Of a DNA stretch of 64,000 bases, positions 8,910 through 17,086 are shown in pieces. How positions within the stretch are numbered: position 1 is the first letter of the stretch; each line of letters starts with the position of its first letter. Below the pieces are notes generated by a model that did not search any database, was not told the origin of the DNA, and worked only from the letters and a program-made list of their open reading frames with translations. The position numbers and the translations under genes were made by a program. Source of the stretch: Devosia sp. ZB163 (GTDB lineage Bacteria > Pseudomonadota > Alphaproteobacteria > Rhizobiales > Devosiaceae); the NCBI RefSeq assembly GCF_028613635.1, contig NZ_JAQRMY010000002.1:248001-312000 (forward strand), read 5' to 3'.

Positions 8910-9763
8910 TGATGGCCGACCACACCGACTATGACATCCGGTGGGCCATTGATCCCACCTCCGCAGCCCGCATGGGGACCGACGAACTCCGGAGCAACTT
9001 CCTCATCGAGGACCTGTTCACCCCCGGTCGCATCCGTCTCACCTATTCGCACTACGACCGCATGACCGTCGGCGGCGCCGTGCCGCTGGGCTCGCCTCTC
9101 GCCCTCGAAACCATCAAGCCCACCGGCACCGCCAACTTCCTCGACCGCCGCGAACTCATCGCCGTCAATGTCGGCGGCCCCGGAACGGTGACTGCCGACG
9201 GCGAGCGCTTCGATGTCGGCCAGCGCGACATGGTCTATCTCGGCATGGGCCTTAAGGACGTGACCTTCGCCTCCACCGATGCTGTGATCCCCGCGAAATT
9301 CTACCTCCTCAGTGGCCCGGCACACGCCAGCCACCCGGTGCGGCTCCTCCGCATCGCCGATGCGAAGCGCCTCGATCTCGGCGCCCCCGAGACCTCGAAC
9401 CAGCGCTCGATCTTCCAGTTCATCCACGCCGACAGCCCGGCCCGAACCTGCCAGCTCGTCGTCGGGCTCACCACCTTCGCCCCCGGCTCGATCTGGAACA
9501 CCATGCCCCCGCACGTGCACGACCGGCGGATGGAGGCCTACCTCTATTTCGATCTCCCCGAGAGCGCCCGCGTTTTCCACATGATGGGCGAGCCCACCGA
9601 AACCCGGCATCTCGTTGTCGCCAATGAGCAGGCCATCCTGTCGCCAGCCTGGTCGATCCACTCGGGGGTTGGGACCGCCGCCTATGCCTTCGTCTGGGCC
9701 ATGGCTGGCGACAACGTCGACTACACCGATGTCGACCCCGCTCCGGTGACGGCGCTCCGCTGA
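8909..9763 (+). CDS. kduI: 5-dehydro-4-deoxy-D-glucuronate isomerase KduI
   Basis: A 284-residue cupin enzyme. It converts 4-deoxy-L-threo-5-hexosulose uronate, the product of unsaturated uronate release from pectin or glycosaminoglycans, into 3-deoxy-D-glycero-2,5-hexodiulosonate. The signature TMPPHVHDRRMEAYLYFDLP near residue 195 supplies the zinc ligands (two His, Glu), and a further His lies in PAWSIHSGVG. Length fits the family (about 280). ATG codons at 8909 and 8912 are both possible; the first overlaps the stop of the regulator. It overlaps kduD by one base. Confidence 0.93.
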   Translation: MMADHTDYDIRWAIDPTSAARMGTDELRSNFLIEDLFTPGRIRLTYSHYDRMTVGGAVPLGSPLALETIKPTGTANFLDRRELIAVNVGGPGTVTADGERFDVGQRDMVYLGMGLKDVTFASTDAVIPAKFYLLSGPAHASHPVRLLRIADAKRLDLGAPETSNQRSIFQFIHADSPARTCQLVVGLTTFAPGSIWNTMPPHVHDRRMEAYLYFDLPESARVFHMMGEPTETRHLVVANEQAILSPAWSIHSGVGTAAYAFVWAMAGDNVDYTDVDPAPVTALR

Positions 9764-10515
9764 TGGATCTCTCCGCTTTCAGCCTCGAAGGCCGCACCGT
9801 CCTGGTCACCGGTGCCAATACCGGAACAGGGCAGGGCATCTGCGTTGCCGCTGCCAAAGCCGGAGCCACCGTGCTCGGCGTCGGCCGGTCCTCGCTCGAC
9901 GAGACCGCCACGTTGGTGGGCGATGCCTTCCATCCGATCACCTGTGATCTCGCCGATCATGCGTCGGCCCTCGCCATGCTCGGACAAGCCGAGCGCCGGC
10001 ACGGCCCGCTCTTCGGCCTCGTCAACAACGCCGGCATCATCCGCCGTGCCGACAGCGTTGATCACTCGGAATCCGACTGGGACGATGTCATGGATATCAA
10101 CCTCAAGGCGGTCTTCCTCTTGAGCCAGGCCTTCGCCCGCACCGCCATCGCAGAGGGGCGCACGGCCAAGATCGTCAACATCGCCTCATTGCTGAGCTTC
10201 CAGGGCGGCATCCGCGTCGCCGCCTACACGGCCAGCAAACACGGGGTAGCTGGCCTCACCAAGGTAATGGCCAACGAGTGGGCCGCCAAAGGCATCAACG
10301 TGAACGCCATCGCCCCCGGCTATGTCGAAAGCAACAACACCGAGGCCCTGCGTGCCGATCCGGACCGCTCGACCGCCATCCTCGCCCGCATCCCCGCCGG
10401 CCGCTGGGGCCGCCCCGCCGACATCGGCGCGGCCACGGTCTTCCTGCTCGCCCCGGCCTCTGATTACATGCACGGCACGATCGTGCCCGTCGACGGCGGC
10501 TGGCTCGCGCGCTAA
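9763..10515 (+). CDS. kduD: 2-dehydro-3-deoxy-D-gluconate 5-dehydrogenase KduD (SDR)
   Basis: A 250-residue short-chain dehydrogenase. The NAD-binding glycine motif TGANTGTGQGI is at residues 16-26, NNAG near 88, catalytic Ser in NIASLLSFQGG, and the YTASK tyrosine-lysine pair near residue 155. The close pairing with kduI and the IIRRADS and APGYVESNNTEALRAD stretches identify KduD, which reduces the KduI product to 2-keto-3-deoxygluconate. ATG overlaps the kduI stop (TGATG). It is the last gene of the operon; KDG kinase and aldolase must be elsewhere. Confidence 0.92.
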   Translation: MDLSAFSLEGRTVLVTGANTGTGQGICVAAAKAGATVLGVGRSSLDETATLVGDAFHPITCDLADHASALAMLGQAERRHGPLFGLVNNAGIIRRADSVDHSESDWDDVMDINLKAVFLLSQAFARTAIAEGRTAKIVNIASLLSFQGGIRVAAYTASKHGVAGLTKVMANEWAAKGINVNAIAPGYVESNNTEALRADPDRSTAILARIPAGRWGRPADIGAATVFLLAPASDYMHGTIVPVDGGWLAR

Positions 10516-10559
10516 CGCGGGGCCTTGCCGATACGTCACTGAATTCTCAGAGGAAAGAA

Positions 10560-10579
10560 GCTGGCTGGGGAACCTGGAT
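10560..10579. repeat. Left attachment site (partial copy of tRNA-Gln 3' end)
   Basis: Twenty bases identical to 35104-35123. Identity continues leftward for another six bases with one mismatch. To the right it ends after gat, where the tRNA T-loop begins in the other copy. It is 44 bases after the kduD stop. Confidence 0.9.
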
Positions 10580-10664
10580 ACCCAGCGAGTGCCGCAAATG
10601 CGCGAGCTAAGTGTTTGCCGAGTAAGAACATTGTTGCATCGCAAGGCGTTAGCGTTAGAAGGGG

Positions 10665-10685
10665 TGCTACAGTTCCCTGCTACAG
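10665..10685. promoter_or_regulatory. Paired TGCTACAG octamers, left end (candidate integrase arm sites)
   Basis: TGCTACAG at 10665-10672 and again at 10678-10685. The same pair, with the same spacing and orientation and only two different bases in the linker, occurs at 35046-35066 by the right attachment site. Symmetric placement at both ends suggests integrase arm-type binding sites. The left pair ends two bases before the likely integrase start, so it could also control integrase expression. Confidence 0.65.
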
Positions 10686-10687
10686 TC

Positions 10688-12517
10688 GTGACCTCTTCAG
10701 TGCCTCGCCCGACGAACTTACACCGGCGCCCAAGCGGCATCTACTACGCCCGCATCCATATCCCGACGGACCTCGTTCAGGTCATCGGAAAGAAGGACAA
10801 ATGGGTTTCTCTGAGGACCAATGACCCGGAGGAGGCAAAGCGTCGACTGATCGCCGTCCAGGACGAGTGGGCAACCACGTTCGAAGACTTGAGGCGCGAG
10901 CGCGAGCTTACTGAGACGGACTTCGCTGTCGCCGTTCACGAGCATTTCTCGACGAAGGTAATGGAGGGTGACCGTGAGCGAGCTGCCCGACCGACGCCTG
11001 ATGAAGTTATGGCGGCGTTTGACGCGGCCGTAGAAAAAGGCCGCAAAGAGCGTCTAGGCGCGAACGCATTCGACATGATCAACATCATGACCGACGTCGA
11101 GATCCTCGCGGGAAAGTCGCGATGGGCCGCAGATCGCCGAACCCGCCGTCTCGCCCGACTTCGCCACGACTTGGGTCTCGGCGACACGCGTCTGATTGAG
11201 CCGGAGGTCGATGCCTTCCTGAGTGGGAAGCACGTGCGAATTGTGAGAGGTAGCCTGCAGTATCGGGAACTTTGCCAGAGGCTTATGCGGGCAGAGATCC
11301 AGCAGCTGGAGATCTACGCTCAGCGAGATCGCGGTGACTTTGGGGCTAAGCCGACCGACGATATCATCGAGGCGGCCGCCGAGGTGGTCGAACGACTTTC
11401 GGCCGCAGGCACCGCGCAGTTGGGTCCTGCGCGCGGTATCATGGATCTGTTTTCGAACTACGAACGCGAGCGAGTTGCCCGACCAGAAAGCACGCTACAA
11501 GCTAAGCGCGATGTTCAGCATTTCGTCGACTTTCTCGGTGCGGGAGCCGGGCCCACCAAGATGACGCGGGCAGCTGTGCGCGATTGGAAGGAGGTCCTCA
11601 TGGACTATCCAGTTCGCGCTAGCGACACGAACATCTTCAGGGGTCTTGCTGCTCGCGAGATCGTTGCGTTGAACAAGACCTTGAAGGAACCCAAGCCGAC
11701 ACTGGCACACCAGACGATACGTCGCGCCATGGGCAGCTTGAACGGGTTTTGCACTTGGCTGGTCAACAACGATTACCTCGAGTCCAACCCTGTGGCTGGT
11801 CTCATTCCCGAGAAGGCTCCGCCAACGAACAAGCGCTCCTCACTCGATCACGAAGCACTAGCGCTGCTTTTTCAGTCTCCACTCTTCACGACTGCACGAA
11901 GCGATCAATGGCGTCACCTGCATGAGGTGGGCAACATAGCTGTGCGGGACCATCGCTATTGGATCCCTTGGATCATGCTCTACAGTGGAGCGCGGCCCGG
12001 GGAGATAGCTCAACTCTACGTCGATGACATCCGTCTGGAGCGGAACATATGGGTCATGCAGATCGTGGACGAGGAGGGGACCGGCAAGCGCGTTAAGCGC
12101 GGCAGCTCCCGCAGGGTGGTGCCAATACACTCGCGTTTGATCGCGATGGGCTTCCTTGTGCACGTCGAACGGCAACGAGCAGCCGGGAAGGCCCAGGTCT
12201 TCCCGGAAGTGGAAATCCCTAAGGAAGGCCAGATAGCGGCGCAGTTCTCCAGGGAGTTCAATCGCTACCTTGCCAACGTGGGAGTGAAGAAGGACCGGCG
12301 CATCGTTGCCTACAGCCTGCGGCACACTTTTATCGATGAGGCTCGCAAAGCAGAGCATCTCGACGACGCTATCGCCATCATAGTTGGGCATGAGACAGGC
12401 AACAGCAAGAAGACTATGACTAGCGGCTATGGCGCAGAACAGCACGGAACACTGGAGTGGCGGCAGCGCTTGGTAGAGTCGGTCCGATACCCCTCCTTGG
12501 AGCGCCCGCCTGCCTAG
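10688..12517 (+). CDS. int: Tyrosine recombinase / site-specific integrase (DUF6538-type N-terminus)
   Basis: About 609 residues from the GTG at 10688 (a second GTG at 10700 is equally possible); the open frame further upstream is not coding and runs through the attachment site. The N-terminus (RRPSGIYYARIHIPTDL...WVSLRTNDPEEAKRRL) is the DUF6538 arm-binding type. The catalytic domain occupies about residues 390-600: Arg in YSGARPGEIAQL, YSLRHTF holding the second Arg, IVGHETGNSKK, and the nucleophile Tyr in SGYG. It would insert and excise the island at tRNA-Gln. The first His of the HxLRH box is Tyr here, as in some integrases of this group. Confidence 0.9.
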   Translation: MTSSVPRPTNLHRRPSGIYYARIHIPTDLVQVIGKKDKWVSLRTNDPEEAKRRLIAVQDEWATTFEDLRRERELTETDFAVAVHEHFSTKVMEGDRERAARPTPDEVMAAFDAAVEKGRKERLGANAFDMINIMTDVEILAGKSRWAADRRTRRLARLRHDLGLGDTRLIEPEVDAFLSGKHVRIVRGSLQYRELCQRLMRAEIQQLEIYAQRDRGDFGAKPTDDIIEAAAEVVERLSAAGTAQLGPARGIMDLFSNYERERVARPESTLQAKRDVQHFVDFLGAGAGPTKMTRAAVRDWKEVLMDYPVRASDTNIFRGLAAREIVALNKTLKEPKPTLAHQTIRRAMGSLNGFCTWLVNNDYLESNPVAGLIPEKAPPTNKRSSLDHEALALLFQSPLFTTARSDQWRHLHEVGNIAVRDHRYWIPWIMLYSGARPGEIAQLYVDDIRLERNIWVMQIVDEEGTGKRVKRGSSRRVVPIHSRLIAMGFLVHVERQRAAGKAQVFPEVEIPKEGQIAAQFSREFNRYLANVGVKKDRRIVAYSLRHTFIDEARKAEHLDDAIAIIVGHETGNSKKTMTSGYGAEQHGTLEWRQRLVESVRYPSLERPPA

Positions 12518-12618
12518 GCCTTTTGAGACCGGTCGGTCCACTGTCGTCGACGTATCCAGCTACTTTACGAGGTCGCAGGTAAAGCACGGGGCGAAGCCGT
12601 CAAATGGATAGCTGAACA

Positions 12619-13086
12619 TCAGTAGGAGCGACGGTAATCCGCTTCAAAACCGGCGTGCTCTGCTAGTTCATCAAGGATTTGGATCACCAGGGACAACAGC
12701 AGTCGGACGCGCTCCGGATCGTCCCAGGTAGCATGGCCGTGCTTGCCGCCATGGAACAGGTTGTTCCTGACCGTGTTCGACAGCGTAACAACCTTTTTCA
12801 GATCGCAATCGGCCGCCGCGAACGTCACCGGAGCGAACTCGAGATCGGCCGCTCCCACGATCTGGCGTTGCGGCGCCGCTTCAATAAGAGCGGAGCCAGA
12901 GTTCGAGAGGACGTATGCTTCGGCATGGTTATCGATGAAGCGATCCCAGCTTGCCTCTGCTTTTGCACCGACCTTCTTGCTCTTCAGGTAGCCACACTCC
13001 TTCAGAGCGAACTCGAACCTAGAGAACCAGTAGAAGAACTCGAACGATAGGTCGTGCAAACCATCGGAGATGCCAGCTCGCTTCAT
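12619..13086 (-). CDS. Small HEPN-like protein
   Basis: A 155-residue, mostly helical protein with no family name I can assign. The stretch RNNLFHGGKH at residues 107-116 matches the R-x4-6-H motif of HEPN ribonucleases (Arg107, Asn108, His112), placed before a final long helix as in HEPN domains. The start at 13086 (MKRAGISDG) is chosen because the upstream extension to 13254 is low-quality sequence over a hairpin. No nucleotidyltransferase antitoxin lies beside it. HEPN proteins often act as toxins or defence RNases, but activity here is inference. Confidence 0.6.
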   Translation of the reverse strand: MKRAGISDGLHDLSFEFFYWFSRFEFALKECGYLKSKKVGAKAEASWDRFIDNHAEAYVLSNSGSALIEAAPQRQIVGAADLEFAPVTFAAADCDLKKVVTLSNTVRNNLFHGGKHGHATWDDPERVRLLLSLVIQILDELAEHAGFEADYRRSY

Positions 13087-13146
13087 CCGTCCCCTCCAAG
13101 AGAACCAGTGCTCGCTTCGCTCGCCTGCGCGGCCTTCGGCCTTGCC

Positions 13147-13163
13147 GGTCGCCTTCGGCGACC
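13147..13163. repeat. Perfect hairpin
   Basis: GGTCGCC-TTC-GGCGACC, a 7-base stem with a 3-base loop, between the HUH nuclease and HEPN-like genes. No T-tract follows on either strand, so a terminator role is weak. It could be a structured recognition site for the neighbouring HUH protein; that is speculation from position. Confidence 0.5.
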
Positions 13164-13352
13164 ACCATATAGAACGTCTAGAGAAGGATGGGGCGTTGCC
13201 TGTCTGAGTTTCCCATAGCTTACAACTGCAGCCTGTTCGGGCGGCAGTCGACATGCTTGGCGGTGAAGCTCAGGTTACTAGCCATCCTCGCTTCGCGAGC
13301 AACAGCACCTGCCGGATCAGACCGTCTCGGCGGGACTTTTGCGGACCCTGGA

Positions 13353-13883
13353 CTAGGCGGTCCGGAAAGAGTCCGGCGGCACCCAGTTCGCGTAACTTAG
13401 CTGATCTAGCAGTGACTTGCCAACATAGTCGATGGCACCCGCCTCGTAACTTACGGTCTTGACATCTACGTCACCTGCAGGGACGAGATCCTGCCATAGC
13501 TCGTTTGCCCATCTGTCGAACTTTTCTCCTTGCCTGCGGCGCTCGTCGTCGTCTGCCATCCAGAAGTGGACCAGGCCGTGCCAGTGAGGATTTACGCCCG
13601 GCTTCTCGAGCGTATAGAGGCAAAATAGCTGGTTGTCCGGAACATTGAACCAGTTGCTGCCGATCACCCTGCGCTGCATTCGTGCGTCCCACTCCTTGAG
13701 TTTGTCACGGAGTGGCTCAACTGCCGAGTCTGAAAGGCCGCGAACCGGACGCCCGCTACCCGGCTGGTTGAAAGTGAGGGTCACGAAGCGATCCCACTTC
13801 CATTGACCGATCCATTCCCGCCACTCGGCGGCTATTCTCACGGCGTCGGCAGTAGCGGGGGCGGCGAAAGTTCTTGAGAGCAT
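13353..13883 (-). CDS. HUH-type endonuclease, Rep-like
   Basis: A 176-residue protein with the three motifs of rolling-circle HUH nucleases in order: motif 1 FVTLTF (residues 33-38), motif 2 with His-Trp-His in VNPHWHGLVHF (His100, His102, with Glu93 upstream in YTLEKPG), and motif 3 with candidate nucleophile tyrosines in SYEAGAIDYVGKSL (Tyr146, Tyr153; the Tyr-x2-Lys spacing favours Tyr153). It is a lone nuclease domain without helicase. Starts at TTG 13919 or ATG 13883 are possible. It could nick DNA for replication or movement of the island. Not clearly one of the named Rep, relaxase or IS200 families. Confidence 0.68.
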   Translation of the reverse strand: MLSRTFAAPATADAVRIAAEWREWIGQWKWDRFVTLTFNQPGSGRPVRGLSDSAVEPLRDKLKEWDARMQRRVIGSNWFNVPDNQLFCLYTLEKPGVNPHWHGLVHFWMADDDERRRQGEKFDRWANELWQDLVPAGDVDVKTVSYEAGAIDYVGKSLLDQLSYANWVPPDSFRTA

Positions 13884-13955
13884 CGCGGCTCTAGAGCGGA
13901 TTCGACTGGCTGATGGCAAGTCCCGCAGATAGATACGCCCATCGTAGCAGGGGGA

Positions 13956-15188
13956 TTAGCCTGCCGCCGTTGTGAGCGAGGTGTTGGCACCGGCGGCTTG
14001 CGCTCGCGGCAACACTGCTATCGTAACGAAGATCAATGTTGCGATGCCGCCGAGAATGGTCATCAGCCATAGTGCCGCTGTGGTGCCAAGGGCTCCCATC
14101 ACGATAGCGAGGCAGAAGGGTGAGACTGCGGAGGCGATCTGCCTCGCCGAAGAGAGCCAGCCAAGCCGGCTTCCGTAGTTCTCTCGCCCAAGCAGTTGCA
14201 ACGGCAGCGCACCGGCGACAATGCTGGTCAACCCGGACCCAAGGCCGAATAGAACGGCGAATAGAATAGACCCGATCAAGGATGGAGCGGTTAGCGCGAC
14301 CACGGCCACTGCCAAAGGCGGCAGCACGGCCGTGATGATGGCGAGGCGAGTGGACAAGAGGTTCTTGCCAAGAACCATGTTGGCTAGACGGCTTAGCACC
14401 TGCGCCGGGCCGAAGAGGGTGGTGATGAGCAGTATGTTGCTTCCAAGTCCCAAGCCCGTCAGTAGCGGAATGATTTGCATGAGGATAGCCGCCAGGATGA
14501 AACCCTCGATGGCAAACCCAAACAGCATAAGCACGAAACCTACGCTGCGGTGACGCCCGTGCAGCGTATCGGTGACTGCTGCAGCGGTCATCCCCGTGTC
14601 TAATACGGGTTCAACCTGCGCTTTGGCCGCGCGGCCTAGACAGAAGTGAAGCGGAGCGCAGACAAGCAGGTTGAGCGCTGCGAACACCACGTATACGCCG
14701 TGCCAATCCATGTGCTCGAGCAGCAGGCTGGTGATCGGCCAGAAGATTGTCGAAGCGAAACCCGCGATCAGCGTCAGGTGCGTTATGCTGCGCTGAGCAC
14801 CTTGGCCCCCGACCTGGACCAGCGCTGCGAAGGCGGTGGAATAGAGAACGAAGCTTGAGGCGATTTCCATTGCCACTAGGGCAGCAGCGTAAGCGATGCC
14901 GGTGCTGGAAAGTGCAGCTGCGACGAGGGTGACAGCCGCCGCGACAGATCCCAGCACCATCACCCGGGCAGCACCGAACCTGTCGGCCACGTGCCCGGCA
15001 TATGGGGCGAGAAATCCCCCCGCGAGCAAGGCGATCGTCAGCGCCGCGTAGACCCACTCCGAGGACCAATTGAACTCCTGCCCGATGGCCGGCGCCAGCA
15101 CGCTGAACGAGTAGTAGAGCGTGCCATACCCGATGATCTGAGTGACACCGAGCGCCCAGATGGCCCTGGCAGGAATTCTGGTGGTCAT
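13956..15188 (-). CDS. MFS efflux transporter of the ars operon (ArsK-like)
   Basis: A 410-residue, twelve-segment MFS protein whose ATG lies three bases beyond the stop of the flavin monooxygenase gene, so the two are co-expressed. An in-frame TTG at 15194 would overlap it. The N-terminus (IWALGVTQIIGYGTLYYSFSVLAPAI) resembles the MFS exporters found in rhizobial ars operons. ArsK of Agrobacterium, an MFS exporter for trivalent arsenicals and antimonite, is the closest functional precedent known to me; identity is inferred from context. The operon has no ArsB or Acr3, so this is the only obvious arsenical exporter apart from the aquaglyceroporin. Confidence 0.7.
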   Translation of the reverse strand: MTTRIPARAIWALGVTQIIGYGTLYYSFSVLAPAIGQEFNWSSEWVYAALTIALLAGGFLAPYAGHVADRFGAARVMVLGSVAAAVTLVAAALSSTGIAYAAALVAMEIASSFVLYSTAFAALVQVGGQGAQRSITHLTLIAGFASTIFWPITSLLLEHMDWHGVYVVFAALNLLVCAPLHFCLGRAAKAQVEPVLDTGMTAAAVTDTLHGRHRSVGFVLMLFGFAIEGFILAAILMQIIPLLTGLGLGSNILLITTLFGPAQVLSRLANMVLGKNLLSTRLAIITAVLPPLAVAVVALTAPSLIGSILFAVLFGLGSGLTSIVAGALPLQLLGRENYGSRLGWLSSARQIASAVSPFCLAIVMGALGTTAALWLMTILGGIATLIFVTIAVLPRAQAAGANTSLTTAAG

Positions 15189-15190
15189 GG

Positions 15191-16654
15191 TCAAGCCGGT
15201 TCAGCTTCGTTGATGGTCGTTCTGTCCGGTGTGGCGCCCGTCGCGCATCCGCAGCCGGCCTCGCCTTCAGCCTTGGTCACCTCATCGGCGGCACAGCAGG
15301 ACGACGTGCTGGTGGCCGGGCCGCCGCAGCAGGACGAACCCGTGACCGGCGCGGGGGTGCCGCAACAGGAGGAGGCCGCCGGCGACGAGCCATCGCCGAA
15401 GCTAACACTGCAAACGCCGGTTTCTGGCAGCGCGAGGTGGACTTCGCGCGCCGCGACGTGATCGCCAGCAAGCTCGGCCACCACCGAACGGGCCTGCTCA
15501 AACCCGGTCGCCATCAGGAAGGTCGGAGCGCGGCCATAGCTCTTGGAGCCGATGATGAAGAAGTTTGCCTCAGGTTGAGTAAGTTCGACGACGCCGTGCG
15601 GCGGCACCGTGCCGCAGCTATGGAAGTTCGGGTCGATGAGTGGCGACAGCGCGGGGGGAGCCTCAGTGGCCGGATCGACCGAAACACGCAGCTCGGACAG
15701 CATGTCGAGGTCTGGACGGAACCCTGTTGCGACAACAATGCGATCCACCATAAGCGTCGTCTGCGTCTGGTTGAGGGTGCCGACAACGGCGACCCTGCCA
15801 TCTGCCTTCTCCAGACGAGTGGCTGCGAAGGGGGCTAGCACCTGGAGGCGACCGGTGTCGATTGCCTTCTTGGCAGCGAGGCCTAGTGCTCCGCGCTCGG
15901 GGAGCTGATCATTCAGGCCGCCGCCGAGCAGGCGCTCGATGCGGTTGCGCCGCAGGGCCCAGAGCACGCGGGTGCCCGGCTCCTGGTCCTGCAAACTGAG
16001 CAGCGCCAATGCGATGTTGATTGCGGAATGCCCGCTACCAACCACCAACACGGTCTTGTTGGCGTAACTCTCCCGCGAACCGCCGAGCACATCCGGGATG
16101 CCATAGTCGATGAAGTCTGCCGCCGCTCGCTCGCCGAGCACCGGCAGGCCATCCACGCCCATCGGGTTCGGGCGCTTCCAGGTTCCTGAGGCGTCAATCA
16201 CTGCCCGGACGACGGTTGCTTGCTCGTTACCGTTCGCGTCGGTCCAGCGCACCTCGAATGGCGCCCTTTCGCGATCCCGGTTCGAGACCTTGTCGAGACC
16301 GACACGCGTGATCGCCGTGACGCGGGCCGATAGCTTGATGCAGGGCGCCAAGGTCGGCAGTCCGGCCAGCGGCTCCAGATACTGCTCAACGATCTGACGT
16401 CCCGTGGGAAGCTCCGTCAGCTCCGGCGCGTCCCATCCCGCTGCCTCCAGTAGCGACCGGGCAGCGCCATCGACGTTGTATTCCCAAGGAGAGAAGACGC
16501 GGACGTGGCCCCAATCCAGCAGGGAAGCGCCCACCGAAGCACCGCGCTCGAAAACGATCGGCGTCAGTCCCCGGCTGACGAGATGGGCGGCCGCAGCGAG
16601 ACCCACCGGGCCGGCGCCGATAACCGCAACAGGGAGATTGGTTTCCAACTTCAT
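15191..16654 (-). CDS. arsO: Flavin-dependent monooxygenase of ars operon (ArsO-like) with cysteine-rich tail
   Basis: A 487-residue protein. The FAD-binding GAGPVGLAAAAHL motif is at residues 13-25, and a second NAD(P)-binding GSGHSAINIALALL motif lies near residue 206, the layout of class B flavin monooxygenases and the ArsO proteins of ars operons. After about residue 425 comes a tail with three SSCC-type pairs spaced 11-13 residues apart and a final GCGC, eight cysteines in about 50 residues. Such a tail could bind As(III) or Sb(III). The start at 16654 follows AGGAAGGT. It is preceded by arsR and followed by an MFS exporter. Confidence 0.8.
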   Translation of the reverse strand: MKLETNLPVAVIGAGPVGLAAAAHLVSRGLTPIVFERGASVGASLLDWGHVRVFSPWEYNVDGAARSLLEAAGWDAPELTELPTGRQIVEQYLEPLAGLPTLAPCIKLSARVTAITRVGLDKVSNRDRERAPFEVRWTDANGNEQATVVRAVIDASGTWKRPNPMGVDGLPVLGERAAADFIDYGIPDVLGGSRESYANKTVLVVGSGHSAINIALALLSLQDQEPGTRVLWALRRNRIERLLGGGLNDQLPERGALGLAAKKAIDTGRLQVLAPFAATRLEKADGRVAVVGTLNQTQTTLMVDRIVVATGFRPDLDMLSELRVSVDPATEAPPALSPLIDPNFHSCGTVPPHGVVELTQPEANFFIIGSKSYGRAPTFLMATGFEQARSVVAELAGDHVAAREVHLALPETGVCSVSFGDGSSPAASSCCGTPAPVTGSSCCGGPATSTSSCCAADEVTKAEGEAGCGCATGATPDRTTINEAEPA

Positions 16655-16669
16655 CGCAAACCTTCCTAG

Positions 16670-16681
16670 TTTCTAGAAATA
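16670..16681. promoter_or_regulatory. Candidate ArsR site upstream of arsO
   Basis: Palindrome TTTCTAGAAA at 16670-16679 overlaps the octamer TAGAAATA (16674-16681), which also occurs at the arsR start (17037-17044). It lies in the 53-base gap between arsR and arsO, 16 bases from the arsO start. Confidence 0.35.
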
Positions 16682-16707
16682 TCGAATTTATGACGAAGAG
16701 AAGAAGC

Positions 16708-17037
16708 TCACGCCGCTTCCGTGGTATCCTCCGACGCCGAAGCGCAGCCGCCAGCGTCGGCGCAGCACTCATCAGCAAGGTAGCCGATGAGCCCGTTCAT
16801 GCTGGTATAGTTTGCCCGACAGATAAGGGTCGTCGCCTGCCGCTCCTGGCTAACCAGGTCGACGTCGATCAGCTTCTTGAGATGATGCGACAGGGTCGAC
16901 GACGGGATGTCGAGCTTGAGCTGCAGCTTCCCGACCGGCAGGCCGTTGTCGCCTGCACGAACCAGCGTCCGGTAGATGGTCAACCGCGTCGGGTTGCCGA
17001 GAGCTTCGAGCTGTGAGGCTGCTGTTTCGATGTTCAT
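16708..17037 (-). CDS. arsR: ArsR-family arsenic-responsive repressor
   Basis: A 109-residue winged-helix repressor. The HTH core is IPSSTLSHHLKKLIDVDLVSQERQATTLICRA (about residues 45-78). The metal site is at the C-terminus, DECCADAGGC: two adjacent cysteines and a third six residues further. This is the spacing of the Acidithiobacillus ferrooxidans type ArsR (Cys95, Cys96, Cys102), not the CVC box of the E. coli type. The start at 17037 (MNIETAASQLEALGNPTRL) is chosen over an ORF extension to 17217 that overlaps arsN. It should repress itself and the arsO-MFS pair. Confidence 0.9.
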   Translation of the reverse strand: MNIETAASQLEALGNPTRLTIYRTLVRAGDNGLPVGKLQLKLDIPSSTLSHHLKKLIDVDLVSQERQATTLICRANYTSMNGLIGYLADECCADAGGCASASEDTTEAA

Positions 17038-17041
17038 AGAA

Positions 17042-17072
17042 ATAGCATGCCAGCCGCAAAGACGACGGTCAA
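17042..17072 (-). promoter_or_regulatory. Candidate arsR promoter
   Basis: In the 49-base gap between arsN and arsR, the minus strand has TTGACC (17067-17072) and TGCTAT (17042-17047) with a 19-base spacer, longer than ideal. The TAGAAATA octamer shared with the arsO upstream site overlaps the start codon. Confidence 0.3.
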
Positions 17073-17086
17073 GCCTATTTCGAGAG

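Noticed and set aside
10322-10687. N-terminal extension of the integrase frame into kduD
   Set aside because: It runs out of frame through kduD and across the attachment site, and homologous integrases begin near the GTG at 10688.
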